Counted from the stretch's first letter, positions 17,855 through 26,309 are shown. The stretch: DNA of 64,000 bases from DATKPC01 sp035524275 (GCA_035524275.1 DATKPC010000133.1:12777-76776), one strand, 5' to 3'. Notes: a model not told the origin generated them from the sequence alone. Program-made: numbers and translations.

Positions 17855-18223
17855 TCATCCCCGCACGATCAACTTGCCGGACATCCCCTCGTGACCATCG
17901 CCGCAGAAGTTGTCGCACAGGAAATCGTAGGTCCCGGCGAGGGGGGCGAGGATCCGGACCTTCGTGACTCGCCCGGGGACGAGATCGGCCCGCACGCCGA
18001 GGTCCGGCACGTTGAATCCGTGCATGAAATCCACCGCGGTGAAGGCGAGCACGACCACGACGCCGCGACGTATCTCGATCTCGGCCGGCGTGAAGTTGAA
18101 GCGACGGGCGACGACCGGAATCACGATCCCGCCGTCGTCCTGAGCCTCGGCGGCCGCGCTGAACCGCCAGGCGGCCAGGCCCGCCGCGCCCGCGAGCATC
18201 AACGCCCGGCGCCGACCGATCAT
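17855..18223 (-). CDS. Exported cupredoxin with a CuA-type copper site
   Basis: The 122-residue protein has an Arg-rich signal (MIGRRRALMLAGAAGLAAW) and a single cupredoxin domain. Its ligand pattern C-x3-C-x3-H-x2-M (Cys103, Cys107, His111, Met114 in CDNFCGDGHEGM) with an upstream His68 (FMHGF) is that of the binuclear CuA centre of cytochrome oxidase subunit II and nitrous oxide reductase. It lacks the membrane anchors of subunit II. The ATG overlaps the TGA of the metallophosphoesterase gene (18220-18223), so the two are translationally coupled. It likely transfers electrons or carries copper in the periplasm; the partner may be the cytochrome c of the same cluster. Confidence 0.85.
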   Translation of the reverse strand: MIGRRRALMLAGAAGLAAWRFSAAAEAQDDGGIVIPVVARRFNFTPAEIEIRRGVVVVLAFTAVDFMHGFNVPDLGVRADLVPGRVTKVRILAPLAGTYDFLCDNFCGDGHEGMSGKLIVRG

Positions 18224-19122
18224 GCGCGCACCACCGGGTATTCGCTGATCCGGAATTCGGGCGCCTCGCCCGCCTCGCCCTCGACCTCGCGGAAGCCCAG
18301 GCCCTTGTACGGCGCGGCCGGGTCCCACGGCAGCGGCGTGCGCTTGTCCTGCGAGCCCGGCGCCGGGAGCGGAAAGATCAGCGACTTCGCCGCATGGTGC
18401 GCGATGTGGCCGGTCATGTGGTGGTGCTCCTGGTGAATGTGCCCGTAGAACACCGTCACGTGCGGGTGCGGCATCAGCAGGTCGATCGCCCGCGCGCCAT
18501 CGCGGGTCGCCCAGTCCCACTTCGGGACGAGGTCGAACAGCGGCCGGTGCGTGAACACGACCACGGGCGCCGACGCGTCACGCGCCGCGAGATCGGCGGC
18601 CAGCCATTGCAATTGCTCGTCGCCGATGCGCGCGCCGGGATCCGAGACGTTGTCGAGGACGACGAAATGGATGCCGTGGCGGTCGAACGTGTAGTGCGTC
18701 GGCCCGAAGAACTCCTGGAACGCCGCCCCGCGGTCGAGCGATGCGTCGTGCTCTCCCGGCATGAAGTGGACTTCCTTCACCTGCAGGTCGGCGACGATCC
18801 GCTTGAACTCCGTCAACCGACGCCGGCGTTCCGCCGGATCGTCCGTCGTATGCGTCAGGTCGCCGGTGAACATCAGGAACTCCGGCTTGACCGGCAGCGC
18901 GTTGACCGCTGCGACCGCCTTGGGCAGCGTGACCCGCGCATCGGGGTTGTCGGGGCCCTGGTACCCCCAATGGCTGTCGGACAACTGGACGAAATAGAAA
19001 TCCTTCGTCGCAGCGCCGGCTTGGTGGTCTCCCGCGGCGAGGCTGGCGCAGCCGGCCAGGCCGGACGCGAAGGCGGCCCCGCCGCCGGCCGCCGCAAGAG
19101 CTAGGAACTCTCGTCGTTGCAT
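18220..19122 (-). CDS. Tat-exported lipoprotein metallophosphoesterase (calcineurin-like)
   Basis: The 300-residue protein carries the metal ligands of the calcineurin-like phosphoesterase fold: LSDSHWG, FTGDLTH, GEHD (usually GNHD), VVVFTHRP and GHIHQEHHH. The N-terminus combines a twin-arginine motif (RREFLAL) with a lipobox (LAGC, lipid Cys at residue 25), so it should fold in the cytoplasm and be anchored outside. ATG 19122 is supported by GGAG seven bases before it; the in-frame start at 19161 would run into the predicted promoter. The substrate is unknown. It is coupled to the cupredoxin gene downstream. Confidence 0.88.
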   Translation of the reverse strand: MQRREFLALAAAGGGAAFASGLAGCASLAAGDHQAGAATKDFYFVQLSDSHWGYQGPDNPDARVTLPKAVAAVNALPVKPEFLMFTGDLTHTTDDPAERRRRLTEFKRIVADLQVKEVHFMPGEHDASLDRGAAFQEFFGPTHYTFDRHGIHFVVLDNVSDPGARIGDEQLQWLAADLAARDASAPVVVFTHRPLFDLVPKWDWATRDGARAIDLLMPHPHVTVFYGHIHQEHHHMTGHIAHHAAKSLIFPLPAPGSQDKRTPLPWDPAAPYKGLGFREVEGEAGEAPEFRISEYPVVRA

Positions 19123-19160
19123 CGTCGACTCCGTGTCGTGACGGGCAGGTGCGCCCGTCA

Positions 19161-19193
19161 TGCCATACCGGCGGGCCGGGACGTTTATTCCCG
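19161..19193 (-). promoter_or_regulatory. Predicted ECF promoter upstream of the metallophosphoesterase gene
   Basis: Read on the minus strand, GGGAATAAA (19192-19184) is followed by a 15-base spacer and GTATGG (19168-19163). The same arrangement, GGGAATAAA, 15 bases, GTCTTG, occurs upstream of the cytochrome c gene. Both sit about 40-50 bases before their start codons. They match the form of an ECF -35/-10 pair, and the ECF gene lies in this cluster. Confidence 0.6.
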
Positions 19194-19200
19194 ACCCCGG

Positions 19201-19572
19201 CTACCTGGCGGTGAGCGTTTTCAGGAACGCGATCACGTCCGCGCGATCCTCCGCGTCGGGGACGCTGATGCCCATCGCCTCGCCGGGGACGTCGCGCTCC
19301 GGATCGGTCAGCCAGCGGTCGAGCGATGCCTCGTCCCACGTGATCCCGGACTCGCGCAACGCCTTCGAGTACGCGAAGCCGGGCGCGCTCGCCGCATGCC
19401 GGCCGAAGACGCCGCGATGCGCGGGCCCGGTCCCGTTGTAGTCGGGCGAATGGCACGCTGCGCAACGCTCCTGGTACAGCGCCTTGCCGCGAACCGGATC
19501 GCCCGCCGCGAGCGCGCCGCCCAGCGCGCCGGTCGCCAGCGCGGCGACGAAAAGGCGGTAGGTCGTCTTCAT
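19201..19572 (-). CDS. Exported class I cytochrome c
   Basis: A 123-residue monohaem cytochrome c with signal peptide (cleavage near ALAAG, residue 23). The haem-binding CAACH is at residues 37-41 and the axial Met100 lies in GEAMGIS, matching the cytochrome c2/c552 class. It carries electrons in the periplasm. The ATG has GGGAG seven bases upstream. It is the first gene of the minus-strand cluster with the metallophosphoesterase, CuA-type cupredoxin and ECF sigma pair, and may be the redox partner of the cupredoxin. Confidence 0.92.
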   Translation of the reverse strand: MKTTYRLFVAALATGALGGALAAGDPVRGKALYQERCAACHSPDYNGTGPAHRGVFGRHAASAPGFAYSKALRESGITWDEASLDRWLTDPERDVPGEAMGISVPDAEDRADVIAFLKTLTAR

Positions 19573-19616
19573 CGAATCTCCCGGAGCGATGGGCGCCCCG
19601 TGCTGCCTCATCGGAT

Positions 19617-19649
19617 GGCAAGACAGGCGCCGGCGTCCGTTTATTCCCG
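19617..19649 (-). promoter_or_regulatory. Predicted ECF promoter upstream of the cytochrome c gene
   Basis: On the minus strand GGGAATAAA (19648-19640) and GTCTTG (19624-19619) are separated by 15 bases, about 49 bases before the cytochrome c start. It is the twin of the site at 19161-19193, sharing GGGAATAAACG and the spacer length. Confidence 0.6.
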
Positions 19650-19703
19650 CCCCGGGTGCACGCGGAAACGTGGCATGCATGTTGCGACGGACTCGGGGCA
19701 AAC

Positions 19704-19719
19704 TTGACCGTCCAGTCAG
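19704..19719. promoter_or_regulatory. RutR-operator-like palindrome before preT
   Basis: TTGACCGTCCAGTCAG matches 10 of the 14 defined positions of the E. coli RutR site TTGACCANNTGGTCAA. It lies 30 bases before the preT start. A better match precedes the ABC operon that encodes a RutR-like regulator, so autoregulation of the whole locus is likely. Confidence 0.5.
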
Positions 19720-19749
19720 GTTCGTTGGGCACGTGCCAGGAGTCGTCGC

Positions 19750-21123
19750 ATGGATCCCGCCGCCGGGCCGGACCTCAGGTCCGGCCGGCTTCCGGCCGCG
19801 CAGTACGCGCTTCGCTTCGCGGACGCGACCGGCCCGTTGAGCGCCGCGCAGGCGCTCGTCGCGGCCGAGCGTTGCCTCGGCTGCTTCGACGCGCCCTGCG
19901 TTCGCGCCTGCCCGACCGCGATCGACGTGCCGGCCTTCATACGACGGATCGCGGAGGGCAACGTGCGCGGTGCGGCGCGCGCCATCCTGGAGCCCAACCC
20001 GCTCGGCGGGACCTGCGCGCGTGCCTGCCCGACCGAAATCCTGTGCGAGCGGGCGTGCGTTCTCGCTCCGGAGCCCGGCGGGCCGGTCGATATCGGCCGC
20101 CTGCAGCGATTCGCGGTCGACGCCGCGCTTGCGCGGCCCGGCCCGCCGCTGTTCGTGCGCGCGTCCGCGACCGGTCGGCGGATCGCCGTCGTCGGCACCG
20201 GTCCCGCCGGCCTGTCGTGCGCGCACGCGCTGGCGCGGCGCGGGCACGACGTCGTGATGCACGACGCGAGACCGAAGGCGGGCGGGCTCAACGAGTACGG
20301 ACTGGCGGCCTACAAGGTCGCCGGCGACCATGCGGCCCACGAACTGGCGTGGATCCTCTCGATCGGCGGCGTCGCGGTCCGGGCCGGTTCGGCGATCGAC
20401 CTCGGACGCGAACTGGATGCGCTGGCGCGGGACCATGACGCGGTCTTCCTCGCGACCGGCCTCCCGGCGGCGCGCCGCCTCGGGATCCCGGGCGAGGAGC
20501 TTCCCGGCGTGCTCGACGCCGTGCAGTTCATCGCGCAGCTGCGGCAATGCGAGGACCTGTCGCGCTTTCCGATCGGCCGTCGCGTCGTCGTGATCGGCGG
20601 CGGCATGACCGCCATCGACGCCGCGGTCCAGTCGCACCTGCTCGGCGCGGAGGAGGTCCGCATCGTCTATCGCCGCAGCCTCGACGCGATGCCCGCTTCG
20701 GGTGCGGAGAGGGACCGTGCACTGCGCCACGGCGTGCTGCTGCACCAAGGTCTGGCGCCCGAGGCGATCCTCGGCAGCGACCTGCGCGGAGCGGGGGGTT
20801 ACGCGACCGCGGTGCGCTTTGCACGCCAGCGCTTCGACGATAGCGGCCGGGTTCCAACGGGCGAATACGAGACGTTCGCTGCCGACCTGGTGCTGAAGGC
20901 GATCGGCCAGGTGCCGGCGCAGGCGGCGCTGGCCGCGAGCGGCCTGCGGCTCGCCGACGGTGGCCGGATCGTCGTCGACGAGCAGATGCGCACGAGCCGG
21001 CCCGGCGTCTGGGCCGGCGGCGATTGTCGCGCCGGGAGCGACGAACTCACCGTCTCGGCCGTCGCCGACGGCCAGCGCGCGGCGAGATCGATCCACGCCG
21101 CGCTGGCCGGAGCGCGGCCCTAG
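19750..21123 (+). CDS. preT: NAD(P)-dependent dihydropyrimidine dehydrogenase, subunit PreT
   Basis: This 457-residue flavoprotein passes electrons from NAD(P)H to PreA, which reduces uracil or thymine to the 5,6-dihydro form. Two cysteine clusters that bind [4Fe-4S] are at residues 42-54 (CLGCFDAPCVRAC) and 89-103 (CARACPTEILCERAC). The FAD motif GTGPAG is at 149-154, the NAD(P) motif GGGMTA near 280, and AGGDC near the C-terminus, as in the glutamate synthase small subunit family. The ATG follows AGGAG. It is the first gene of the plus-strand pyrimidine operon, 30 bases after a RutR-like site. Confidence 0.92.
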   Translation: MDPAAGPDLRSGRLPAAQYALRFADATGPLSAAQALVAAERCLGCFDAPCVRACPTAIDVPAFIRRIAEGNVRGAARAILEPNPLGGTCARACPTEILCERACVLAPEPGGPVDIGRLQRFAVDAALARPGPPLFVRASATGRRIAVVGTGPAGLSCAHALARRGHDVVMHDARPKAGGLNEYGLAAYKVAGDHAAHELAWILSIGGVAVRAGSAIDLGRELDALARDHDAVFLATGLPAARRLGIPGEELPGVLDAVQFIAQLRQCEDLSRFPIGRRVVVIGGGMTAIDAAVQSHLLGAEEVRIVYRRSLDAMPASGAERDRALRHGVLLHQGLAPEAILGSDLRGAGGYATAVRFARQRFDDSGRVPTGEYETFAADLVLKAIGQVPAQAALAASGLRLADGGRIVVDEQMRTSRPGVWAGGDCRAGSDELTVSAVADGQRAARSIHAALAGARP

Positions 21124-21135
21124 GAGCGCGACGCG

Positions 21136-22455
21136 ATGGCGAACCTGCAGACGACATTTGCCGGCATCCGGAGTCCCAACCCGTTCTGGCTGGCTTCGGC
21201 GCCGCCGACCGACAAGGCCTACAACGTCTCCCGCGCGTTCGAGGCGGGCTGGGGCGGCGTCGTCTGGAAGACGCTGGGCGAGGATCCGCCCATCGTCAAC
21301 GTCAGCGGGCCGCGCTACGGCGCGTTCCTGACGCCGGACCGGCGCCTGCTGGGCTTCAACAACATCGAGCTCATCACCGATCGCCCGCTGGCGACGAACC
21401 TCGCGGAGATCCGGCAGATCAAGCGCGACTGGCCCGATCGCGCCGTGCTGGTCTCGCTGATGGTCCCGTGCGACGAGGGATCCTGGAAGCGGATCCTGCC
21501 GATGATCGAGGACACCGGTTGCGACGGCGTCGAACTCAATTTCGGCTGTCCGCACGGGATGAGCGAGCGCGGGATGGGCGCCGCCGTCGGCCAGGTCCCG
21601 GAGTACGTCGAGATGGTCACGTCGTGGTGCAAGCAGGCCTCGCGCCTGCCGGTCGTCGTCAAGCTGACGCCCAACATCACCGACATCCGCCAGCCGGCCA
21701 TGGCCGCGCGCCGCGGCGGAGCGGACGCGGTTTCGCTGATCAACACGATCAGCTCGATCATGGGCGTCGACCCGGACACGCTGACGATGCAGCCGGCCGT
21801 CGGTCGCCAGGGGACGCACGGAGGGTACTGCGGGCCGGCGGTCAAACCGATCGCGTTGCACATGGTGGCGGCAATCGCCGGCGCGCCGCAGGCGGCAGGC
21901 ATGCCGATCTCCGGGATCGGCGGCATCTCGACGTGGCGCGACGCGCTCGACTTCATCGCGTTGGGCTGCACCACCGTGCAGGTCTGCACCGCGGCCATGT
22001 TCCACGGCTTCCGCATCGTCGCCGAGATGATCGACGGCCTGTCGAACTACCTGGAGGAGCGAGGCTTCGCGTCGCTTGACGAGGTGCGCGGCCGTGCACT
22101 GCCGAGCGTCGTCGAGTGGCAACACCTGGACCTCAACGTCGTCGGCAAGGCCGTGATCGACCCGGTGACGTGCATCGGCTGCGGCCGTTGCCATGTGGCG
22201 TGCGAGGACACGTCGCACCAGGCGATCACGTCGCAACGCGACGGCGCGCGGCATTTCGAGGTCGACGAAGCGCATTGCGTCGGCTGCAACCTGTGCGTCG
22301 CCGTCTGTCCGGTGCCCGAGTGCATCACGATGAGGACGCTCGCCCCCGGCGAGATCGACGCGCGCACCGGGCGCGCCGTGCCCGCGTCAGCGGCGGACTG
22401 GACGACGCACCGGAACAATCCGGCGCGCCTGGCGCGCCCCGCGCGCGGCGACTGA
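21136..22455 (+). CDS. preA: NAD(P)-dependent dihydropyrimidine dehydrogenase, catalytic subunit PreA
   Basis: The 439-residue catalytic subunit reduces uracil/thymine at FMN. The N-terminal barrel resembles dihydroorotate dehydrogenase: SPNPFWLASAPPTD-like start, NFGCPHGMSERGMG with the active-site cysteine, and VKLTPNITDI. The C-terminus is a two-cluster ferredoxin (CIGCGRCHVAC and CVGCNLCVAVCP). The gene begins 12 bases after preT with AGGAG in front. PreT and PreA form the bacterial equivalent of the fused eukaryotic enzyme. Confidence 0.94.
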   Translation: MANLQTTFAGIRSPNPFWLASAPPTDKAYNVSRAFEAGWGGVVWKTLGEDPPIVNVSGPRYGAFLTPDRRLLGFNNIELITDRPLATNLAEIRQIKRDWPDRAVLVSLMVPCDEGSWKRILPMIEDTGCDGVELNFGCPHGMSERGMGAAVGQVPEYVEMVTSWCKQASRLPVVVKLTPNITDIRQPAMAARRGGADAVSLINTISSIMGVDPDTLTMQPAVGRQGTHGGYCGPAVKPIALHMVAAIAGAPQAAGMPISGIGGISTWRDALDFIALGCTTVQVCTAAMFHGFRIVAEMIDGLSNYLEERGFASLDEVRGRALPSVVEWQHLDLNVVGKAVIDPVTCIGCGRCHVACEDTSHQAITSQRDGARHFEVDEAHCVGCNLCVAVCPVPECITMRTLAPGEIDARTGRAVPASAADWTTHRNNPARLARPARGD

Positions 22456-22540
22456 CCCGGCCCGTCACGCAAAGGGGGCGTCGGCGGCGGCCCCCGCCTT
22501 CCGCGAGAATGCCGAGCGAATTGCAGAGGAGGGCCCGACG

Positions 22541-23983
22541 ATGAAACCGATCCTCATCCGCGGCGGCACCGTCGTGAATGCCGACCGCGAGTTCCGTGCC
22601 GACGTGCTGTGCGTCGACGGGCGCATCCAGGACGTGGCCGAGCGCGTGGAGGCGCCGACGGGCGCGATCGTCGTCGATGCCGGCGGCCAGTACGTGATGC
22701 CCGGCGGCATCGATCCGCACACGCACATGCAGCTGCCGTTCATGGGCACCGTGGCCAAGGACGATTTCTATTCCGGGACGGCGGCCGCCCTGGCCGGCGG
22801 GACGACGTCGATCATCGACTTCGTGATTCCGGACCCGCGCCAGCCGCTGATGGACGCGTACCGCGGGTGGCGCGGATGGGCCGAGAAGGCCGCGACCGAC
22901 TACGGCTTCCACGTCGCCGTCACCTGGTGGGACGACAGCGTGCATCGCGACATGGGAACGCTCGTGCGCGAGGAGGGCGTCAACAGCTTCAAGCACTTCA
23001 TGGCGTACAAGAATGCGATCATGGCCGACGACGAGACGTTGGTGCGCAGCTTCCGGCGCGCGCTGGAACTCGGCGCGATGCCCACCGTGCACGCGGAGAA
23101 CGGCGAGCTCGTCTTCCTGCTGCAGCAGGAACTGGTCGCGCGCGGCATCACCGGGCCCGAAGGCCATCCGCTGTCGCGGCCGCCGGCCGTCGAGGCCGAG
23201 GCGGCGCAGCGGGCCATCGCGATCGCCGACGTCCTCGGCGTGCCGATCTACGTCGTCCACGTCTCGTGCGCGGAGTCGGCCGACGCGATCGCGCGCGCGC
23301 GCGGGCGCGGCCAGCGCGTCTACGGCGAGGTCCTCGCGGGCCACCTGCTGATCGACGACAGCGTCTACCGGCATCCCGACCTCGCGTTCGCGGCGGCTCA
23401 CGTGATGAGTCCGCCGTTCCGCGCGCCGGAGCACCAGCAGGCGCTGTGGCGCGGGCTGCAGTCGGGGCAACTGCAGACGACGGCGACCGACCATTGCACG
23501 TTCTGCGCCGAACAGAAGGCGATGGGGCGCGCGAACTTCACGAAGACGCCCAACGGCACCGGCGGCGTCGAGGAGCGCCTCGCGGTGCTGTGGGATGCCG
23601 GCGTCGGCCGCGGACGCTTCACGCCGAGCGAGTTCGTGGCCGTCACGTCGGCCAACGCGGCCCGCATCTTCAATATCTATCCCCGCAAGGGCTACCTCGG
23701 TGCCGGCGCGGATGCCGACGTCGTCGTCTGGGACCCGCAGGCGACGCAGACGCTGTCGGCGCGGACCCATCACTCGGCGAACGACTTCAACATCTTCGAA
23801 GGCCGCACCGTGCGTGGGCGTGCCAGCCATACGGTGAGCGCAGGGCGCCTTGCCTGGGTCGACGGCGACCTGCGGGCGGAACGCGGCGCCGGCCGCTATG
23901 TCCGTCGTCCGCCATTCGCGCCGGGTTTCGACGCGCTGGCGCGACGCGCGGCGCTGTCGGCGCCCCAGGCCGTCGCGCGCTGA
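22541..23983 (+). CDS. hydA: Dihydropyrimidinase (D-hydantoinase)
   Basis: This zinc amidohydrolase opens the dihydropyrimidine ring to N-carbamoyl-beta-amino acid. The first metal ligands are in DPHTHM (His60, His62), the carboxylated lysine in SFKHFMAYK, further ligands in HVSC and near the TDHC segment. The length of 480 residues is normal. The ATG follows GGAGG at good spacing. It is the second enzyme of the pathway encoded by preT, preA and the following amidohydrolase gene. Some relatives act on hydantoins, which cannot be excluded. Confidence 0.94.
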   Translation: MKPILIRGGTVVNADREFRADVLCVDGRIQDVAERVEAPTGAIVVDAGGQYVMPGGIDPHTHMQLPFMGTVAKDDFYSGTAAALAGGTTSIIDFVIPDPRQPLMDAYRGWRGWAEKAATDYGFHVAVTWWDDSVHRDMGTLVREEGVNSFKHFMAYKNAIMADDETLVRSFRRALELGAMPTVHAENGELVFLLQQELVARGITGPEGHPLSRPPAVEAEAAQRAIAIADVLGVPIYVVHVSCAESADAIARARGRGQRVYGEVLAGHLLIDDSVYRHPDLAFAAAHVMSPPFRAPEHQQALWRGLQSGQLQTTATDHCTFCAEQKAMGRANFTKTPNGTGGVEERLAVLWDAGVGRGRFTPSEFVAVTSANAARIFNIYPRKGYLGAGADADVVVWDPQATQTLSARTHHSANDFNIFEGRTVRGRASHTVSAGRLAWVDGDLRAERGAGRYVRRPPFAPGFDALARRAALSAPQAVAR

Positions 23984-24023
23984 TTCGCGCCGGATCGATC
24001 CCCGGAGGTCAGGAGGTCACCGC

Positions 24024-25295
24024 ATGAACGCACATTTGACCATGCCCGCACCGGCCGTCGAGGGCCTGCGGGTCGACGGCGACCGGCTGTGGCGATCGCT
24101 GATGGACCTGGCGCGGATCGGCGCCACGCCGAAGGGCGGCGTCTGCCGCCTCGCGCTGACCGACCTCGATCGCCAGGGCCGCGACCTCGTGATCGGCTGG
24201 GCGCGCGCCAGCGGCCTGTCGGTGACGATCGACCGGATCGGCAACGTCTTCATGCGGCGCGCCGGGCGCAACCCCGACCTGCCGCCCGTGGTGACCGGAA
24301 GTCACATCGACACGCAGCCGACCGGCGGGAAGTTCGACGGCAACTACGGCGTTCTTGCCGGGCTCGAGGTCGTACGCACGCTGGACGACCACCGGATCCT
24401 CACCGAGGCGCCGATCGAGGTCGCGTTCTGGACGAACGAGGAGGGTTCGCGCTTCGTTCCGGTGATGATGGGTTCCGGCGTCTTCGGCGGCGCGTTCACG
24501 CTGGAGCACGCCTACGCCGCGCGCGATGTCGACGGCAGGACCGTCCGCGACGAGCTGGAGCGGATCGGCTACATCGGCCCGGAGGAGCCCGGGCGGCATC
24601 CGATCGGCGTCTACTTCGAGACGCACATCGAGCAGGGACCGGTGCTGGAGGACCATGGCAGGACGATCGGCGTCGTGCAGGCCGTGCTCGGCATCCGCTG
24701 GTACGACTGCACCGTGACGGGCATGGAAGCGCACGCCGGACCGACGCCGATGGCGCTGCGGCGCGATGCCCTGCAGGTGGCGACGCGGCTGATGCAGGAG
24801 GTCGTCGCCCTCGCGCACCGCTATCCGCCGCACGGACGCGGCACGGTAGGGATGGTGCAGGTGCATCCGAACAGCCGCAACGTCATCCCGGGCCGCGTGA
24901 AATTCTCGATCGACCTGCGCAACGTCAGCGACGAGCTGGTGGACCGCATGGATGCCGACATCCGCGCCTTCGGCGCGCGGCTCGCCGCCGAATCCGGCCT
25001 GTCGATCGCGATCGAGCAGGTGTCGCACTACCCGGCGCAACCCTTCCATCCCGATTGCGTCGGCGCCGTCGCGCGCGCCGCGGAGAAGCTCGGCTATTCT
25101 TCGATGCCTTGCGTATCCGGCGCCGGGCACGACGCGGTCTACATGGCGCGGCTGGCGCCGGCGGGGATGATCTTCATCCCGTGCAAGGACGGCATCAGCC
25201 ACAACGAGATCGAGGACGCGCAGCCGGAGCACATCACCGCGGGCTGCAACGTCCTGCTGCATGCGATGCTGGAGCGCGCCGGTGTCGCCGCCTGA
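24024..25295 (+). CDS. N-carbamoyl amidohydrolase (Zn-dependent, AmaB/HyuC/AllC family), likely beta-ureidopropionase
   Basis: This 423-residue M20-type enzyme removes the carbamoyl group from an N-carbamoyl amino acid, yielding CO2, ammonia and the free amino acid. Metal-binding motifs are GSHIDTQPTGGKFDG and EEGSRF, with a dimerisation segment containing GMEAHAGPTP and a C-terminal SGAGHDA. AGGAGG lies seven bases before ATG 24024. Placement after dihydropyrimidinase makes N-carbamoyl-beta-alanine the likely substrate; the family also includes allantoate and L-carbamoyl hydrolases, which sequence alone does not separate. Confidence 0.9.
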   Translation: MNAHLTMPAPAVEGLRVDGDRLWRSLMDLARIGATPKGGVCRLALTDLDRQGRDLVIGWARASGLSVTIDRIGNVFMRRAGRNPDLPPVVTGSHIDTQPTGGKFDGNYGVLAGLEVVRTLDDHRILTEAPIEVAFWTNEEGSRFVPVMMGSGVFGGAFTLEHAYAARDVDGRTVRDELERIGYIGPEEPGRHPIGVYFETHIEQGPVLEDHGRTIGVVQAVLGIRWYDCTVTGMEAHAGPTPMALRRDALQVATRLMQEVVALAHRYPPHGRGTVGMVQVHPNSRNVIPGRVKFSIDLRNVSDELVDRMDADIRAFGARLAAESGLSIAIEQVSHYPAQPFHPDCVGAVARAAEKLGYSSMPCVSGAGHDAVYMARLAPAGMIFIPCKDGISHNEIEDAQPEHITAGCNVLLHAMLERAGVAA

Positions 25296-25334
25296 ATCCC
25301 GCGATGAACGCGCGCGACAAGGACCCGTCGACCG

Positions 25335-25955
25335 ATGATTCCCGCCGAGGAGGCGTTGCAGCGCCTGCGCGAGGGCAACCAGCGCTTCGTCGCCGAAGCC
25401 GGGCGGCGCGATGCGCATTCGAGCGACTCGAGGCGGCGCGAGCTGGCCCTGGGGCAAAATCCGTTCGCGATCATCCTGGGCTGTTCCGATTCACGGGTGC
25501 CGGCGGAACTGATCTTCGACCAGGGCCTCGGCGACCTGTTCGTGATCCGCGTCGCCGGCAACATCGTCGCGCCGTCGCAGGTCGGCAGCGTCGAGTTCGC
25601 GGCGGAGCGGTACAAGACGCGGCTGGTCGTCGTGCTCGGGCATTCGATGTGCGGTGCCGTGCTGGCGACGATCGAGGAACTCGGGCGGCCGGCGCAGGAC
25701 CAGTCGCGCAACCTGCGGATGATCGTCAACCGGATCCGTCCGTCGGTCGAGCCGCTGCTCGCGACCGACGCGGCCTGCCATCCTGACGTGCTGGTCCGGC
25801 AGGCCGTCCGGGCCAACATCCGGGCATCGGCCGATCACCTGCGGCACGGCTCGCAGGTGATCGAGCAGCTGAACCAGAGCGATGGGCTAGTCGTCGTCGG
25901 GGCCGAATATTCGCTCGAGACCGGCGTCGTCGACTTCTTCGACGGCGTGTCTTGA
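25335..25955 (+). CDS. can: Beta-class carbonic anhydrase
   Basis: The 206-residue enzyme interconverts CO2 and bicarbonate. Zinc ligands are Cys50 (GCSDSR, with the Asp52-Arg54 dyad), His103 and Cys106 (GHSMCG). It lies 39 bases after the N-carbamoyl amidohydrolase gene and its stop overlaps the next gene. Since decarbamoylation releases CO2, its place at the end of the pathway operon suggests disposal or capture of that CO2; this link is inference. The symbol follows the E. coli beta-class enzyme and should be taken as a family label. Confidence 0.92.
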   Translation: MIPAEEALQRLREGNQRFVAEAGRRDAHSSDSRRRELALGQNPFAIILGCSDSRVPAELIFDQGLGDLFVIRVAGNIVAPSQVGSVEFAAERYKTRLVVVLGHSMCGAVLATIEELGRPAQDQSRNLRMIVNRIRPSVEPLLATDAACHPDVLVRQAVRANIRASADHLRHGSQVIEQLNQSDGLVVVGAEYSLETGVVDFFDGVS

Positions 25956-26254
25956 GTCCGCGCCGCGCACGCCGCGCTGCCGTCGCGTTCGCGGTGCCGT
26001 GCACGCTCGCCGCGTGCATCGTCGTCCCGCAGACGACGACGATCTACGACGCCGATTGCCGCATCGAGGCGCGGCACATGTCGCTCCAGGTCGCGCAGAT
26101 CGGCTCGTTCGGAAGCTGCGCCAACCAGGGTTGCGTGGCGGTGCTCGTCGCGACCGGCGCGGTCGCGGCCGCGACGGCCGTCGTCTCAGGCAGCATCGTC
26201 GTCGCGGGCAACGTCGTCTACTGGTTCGAGAAGCAGGGGCAGTGCGCGAGGTAG
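25952..26254 (+). CDS. Small predicted lipoprotein
   Basis: A frame of 100 residues with a lipoprotein signal: Arg-rich start, hydrophobic core and lipobox LAAC with the lipid cysteine at residue 22. The mature part has three more cysteines besides the lipidated one and a C-terminal hydrophobic, Ala/Val-rich stretch. No ATG precedes the lipobox; the best start is TTG at 25952, which overlaps the carbonic anhydrase stop (TTGA), suggesting coupling. No family is recognised and its relation to pyrimidine breakdown is unknown. Confidence 0.6.
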   Translation: MSPRRARRAAVAFAVPCTLAACIVVPQTTTIYDADCRIEARHMSLQVAQIGSFGSCANQGCVAVLVATGAVAAATAVVSGSIVVAGNVVYWFEKQGQCAR

Positions 26255-26309
26255 ATGCGGCGCGCATGCCCGACCCGCTCCCCCACCCCCGCCCCGCTCC
26301 CAATTCGTG

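Noticed and set aside
16278..17894. 538-codon plus-strand frame
   Set aside because: Antisense to the sigma and anti-sigma genes; no domain is recognised.
19201..22275. 1024-codon minus-strand open frame
   Set aside because: Only its last 123 codons (the cytochrome c) are real; the remainder lies antisense to preT and preA and has Arg/Ala-rich shadow composition.
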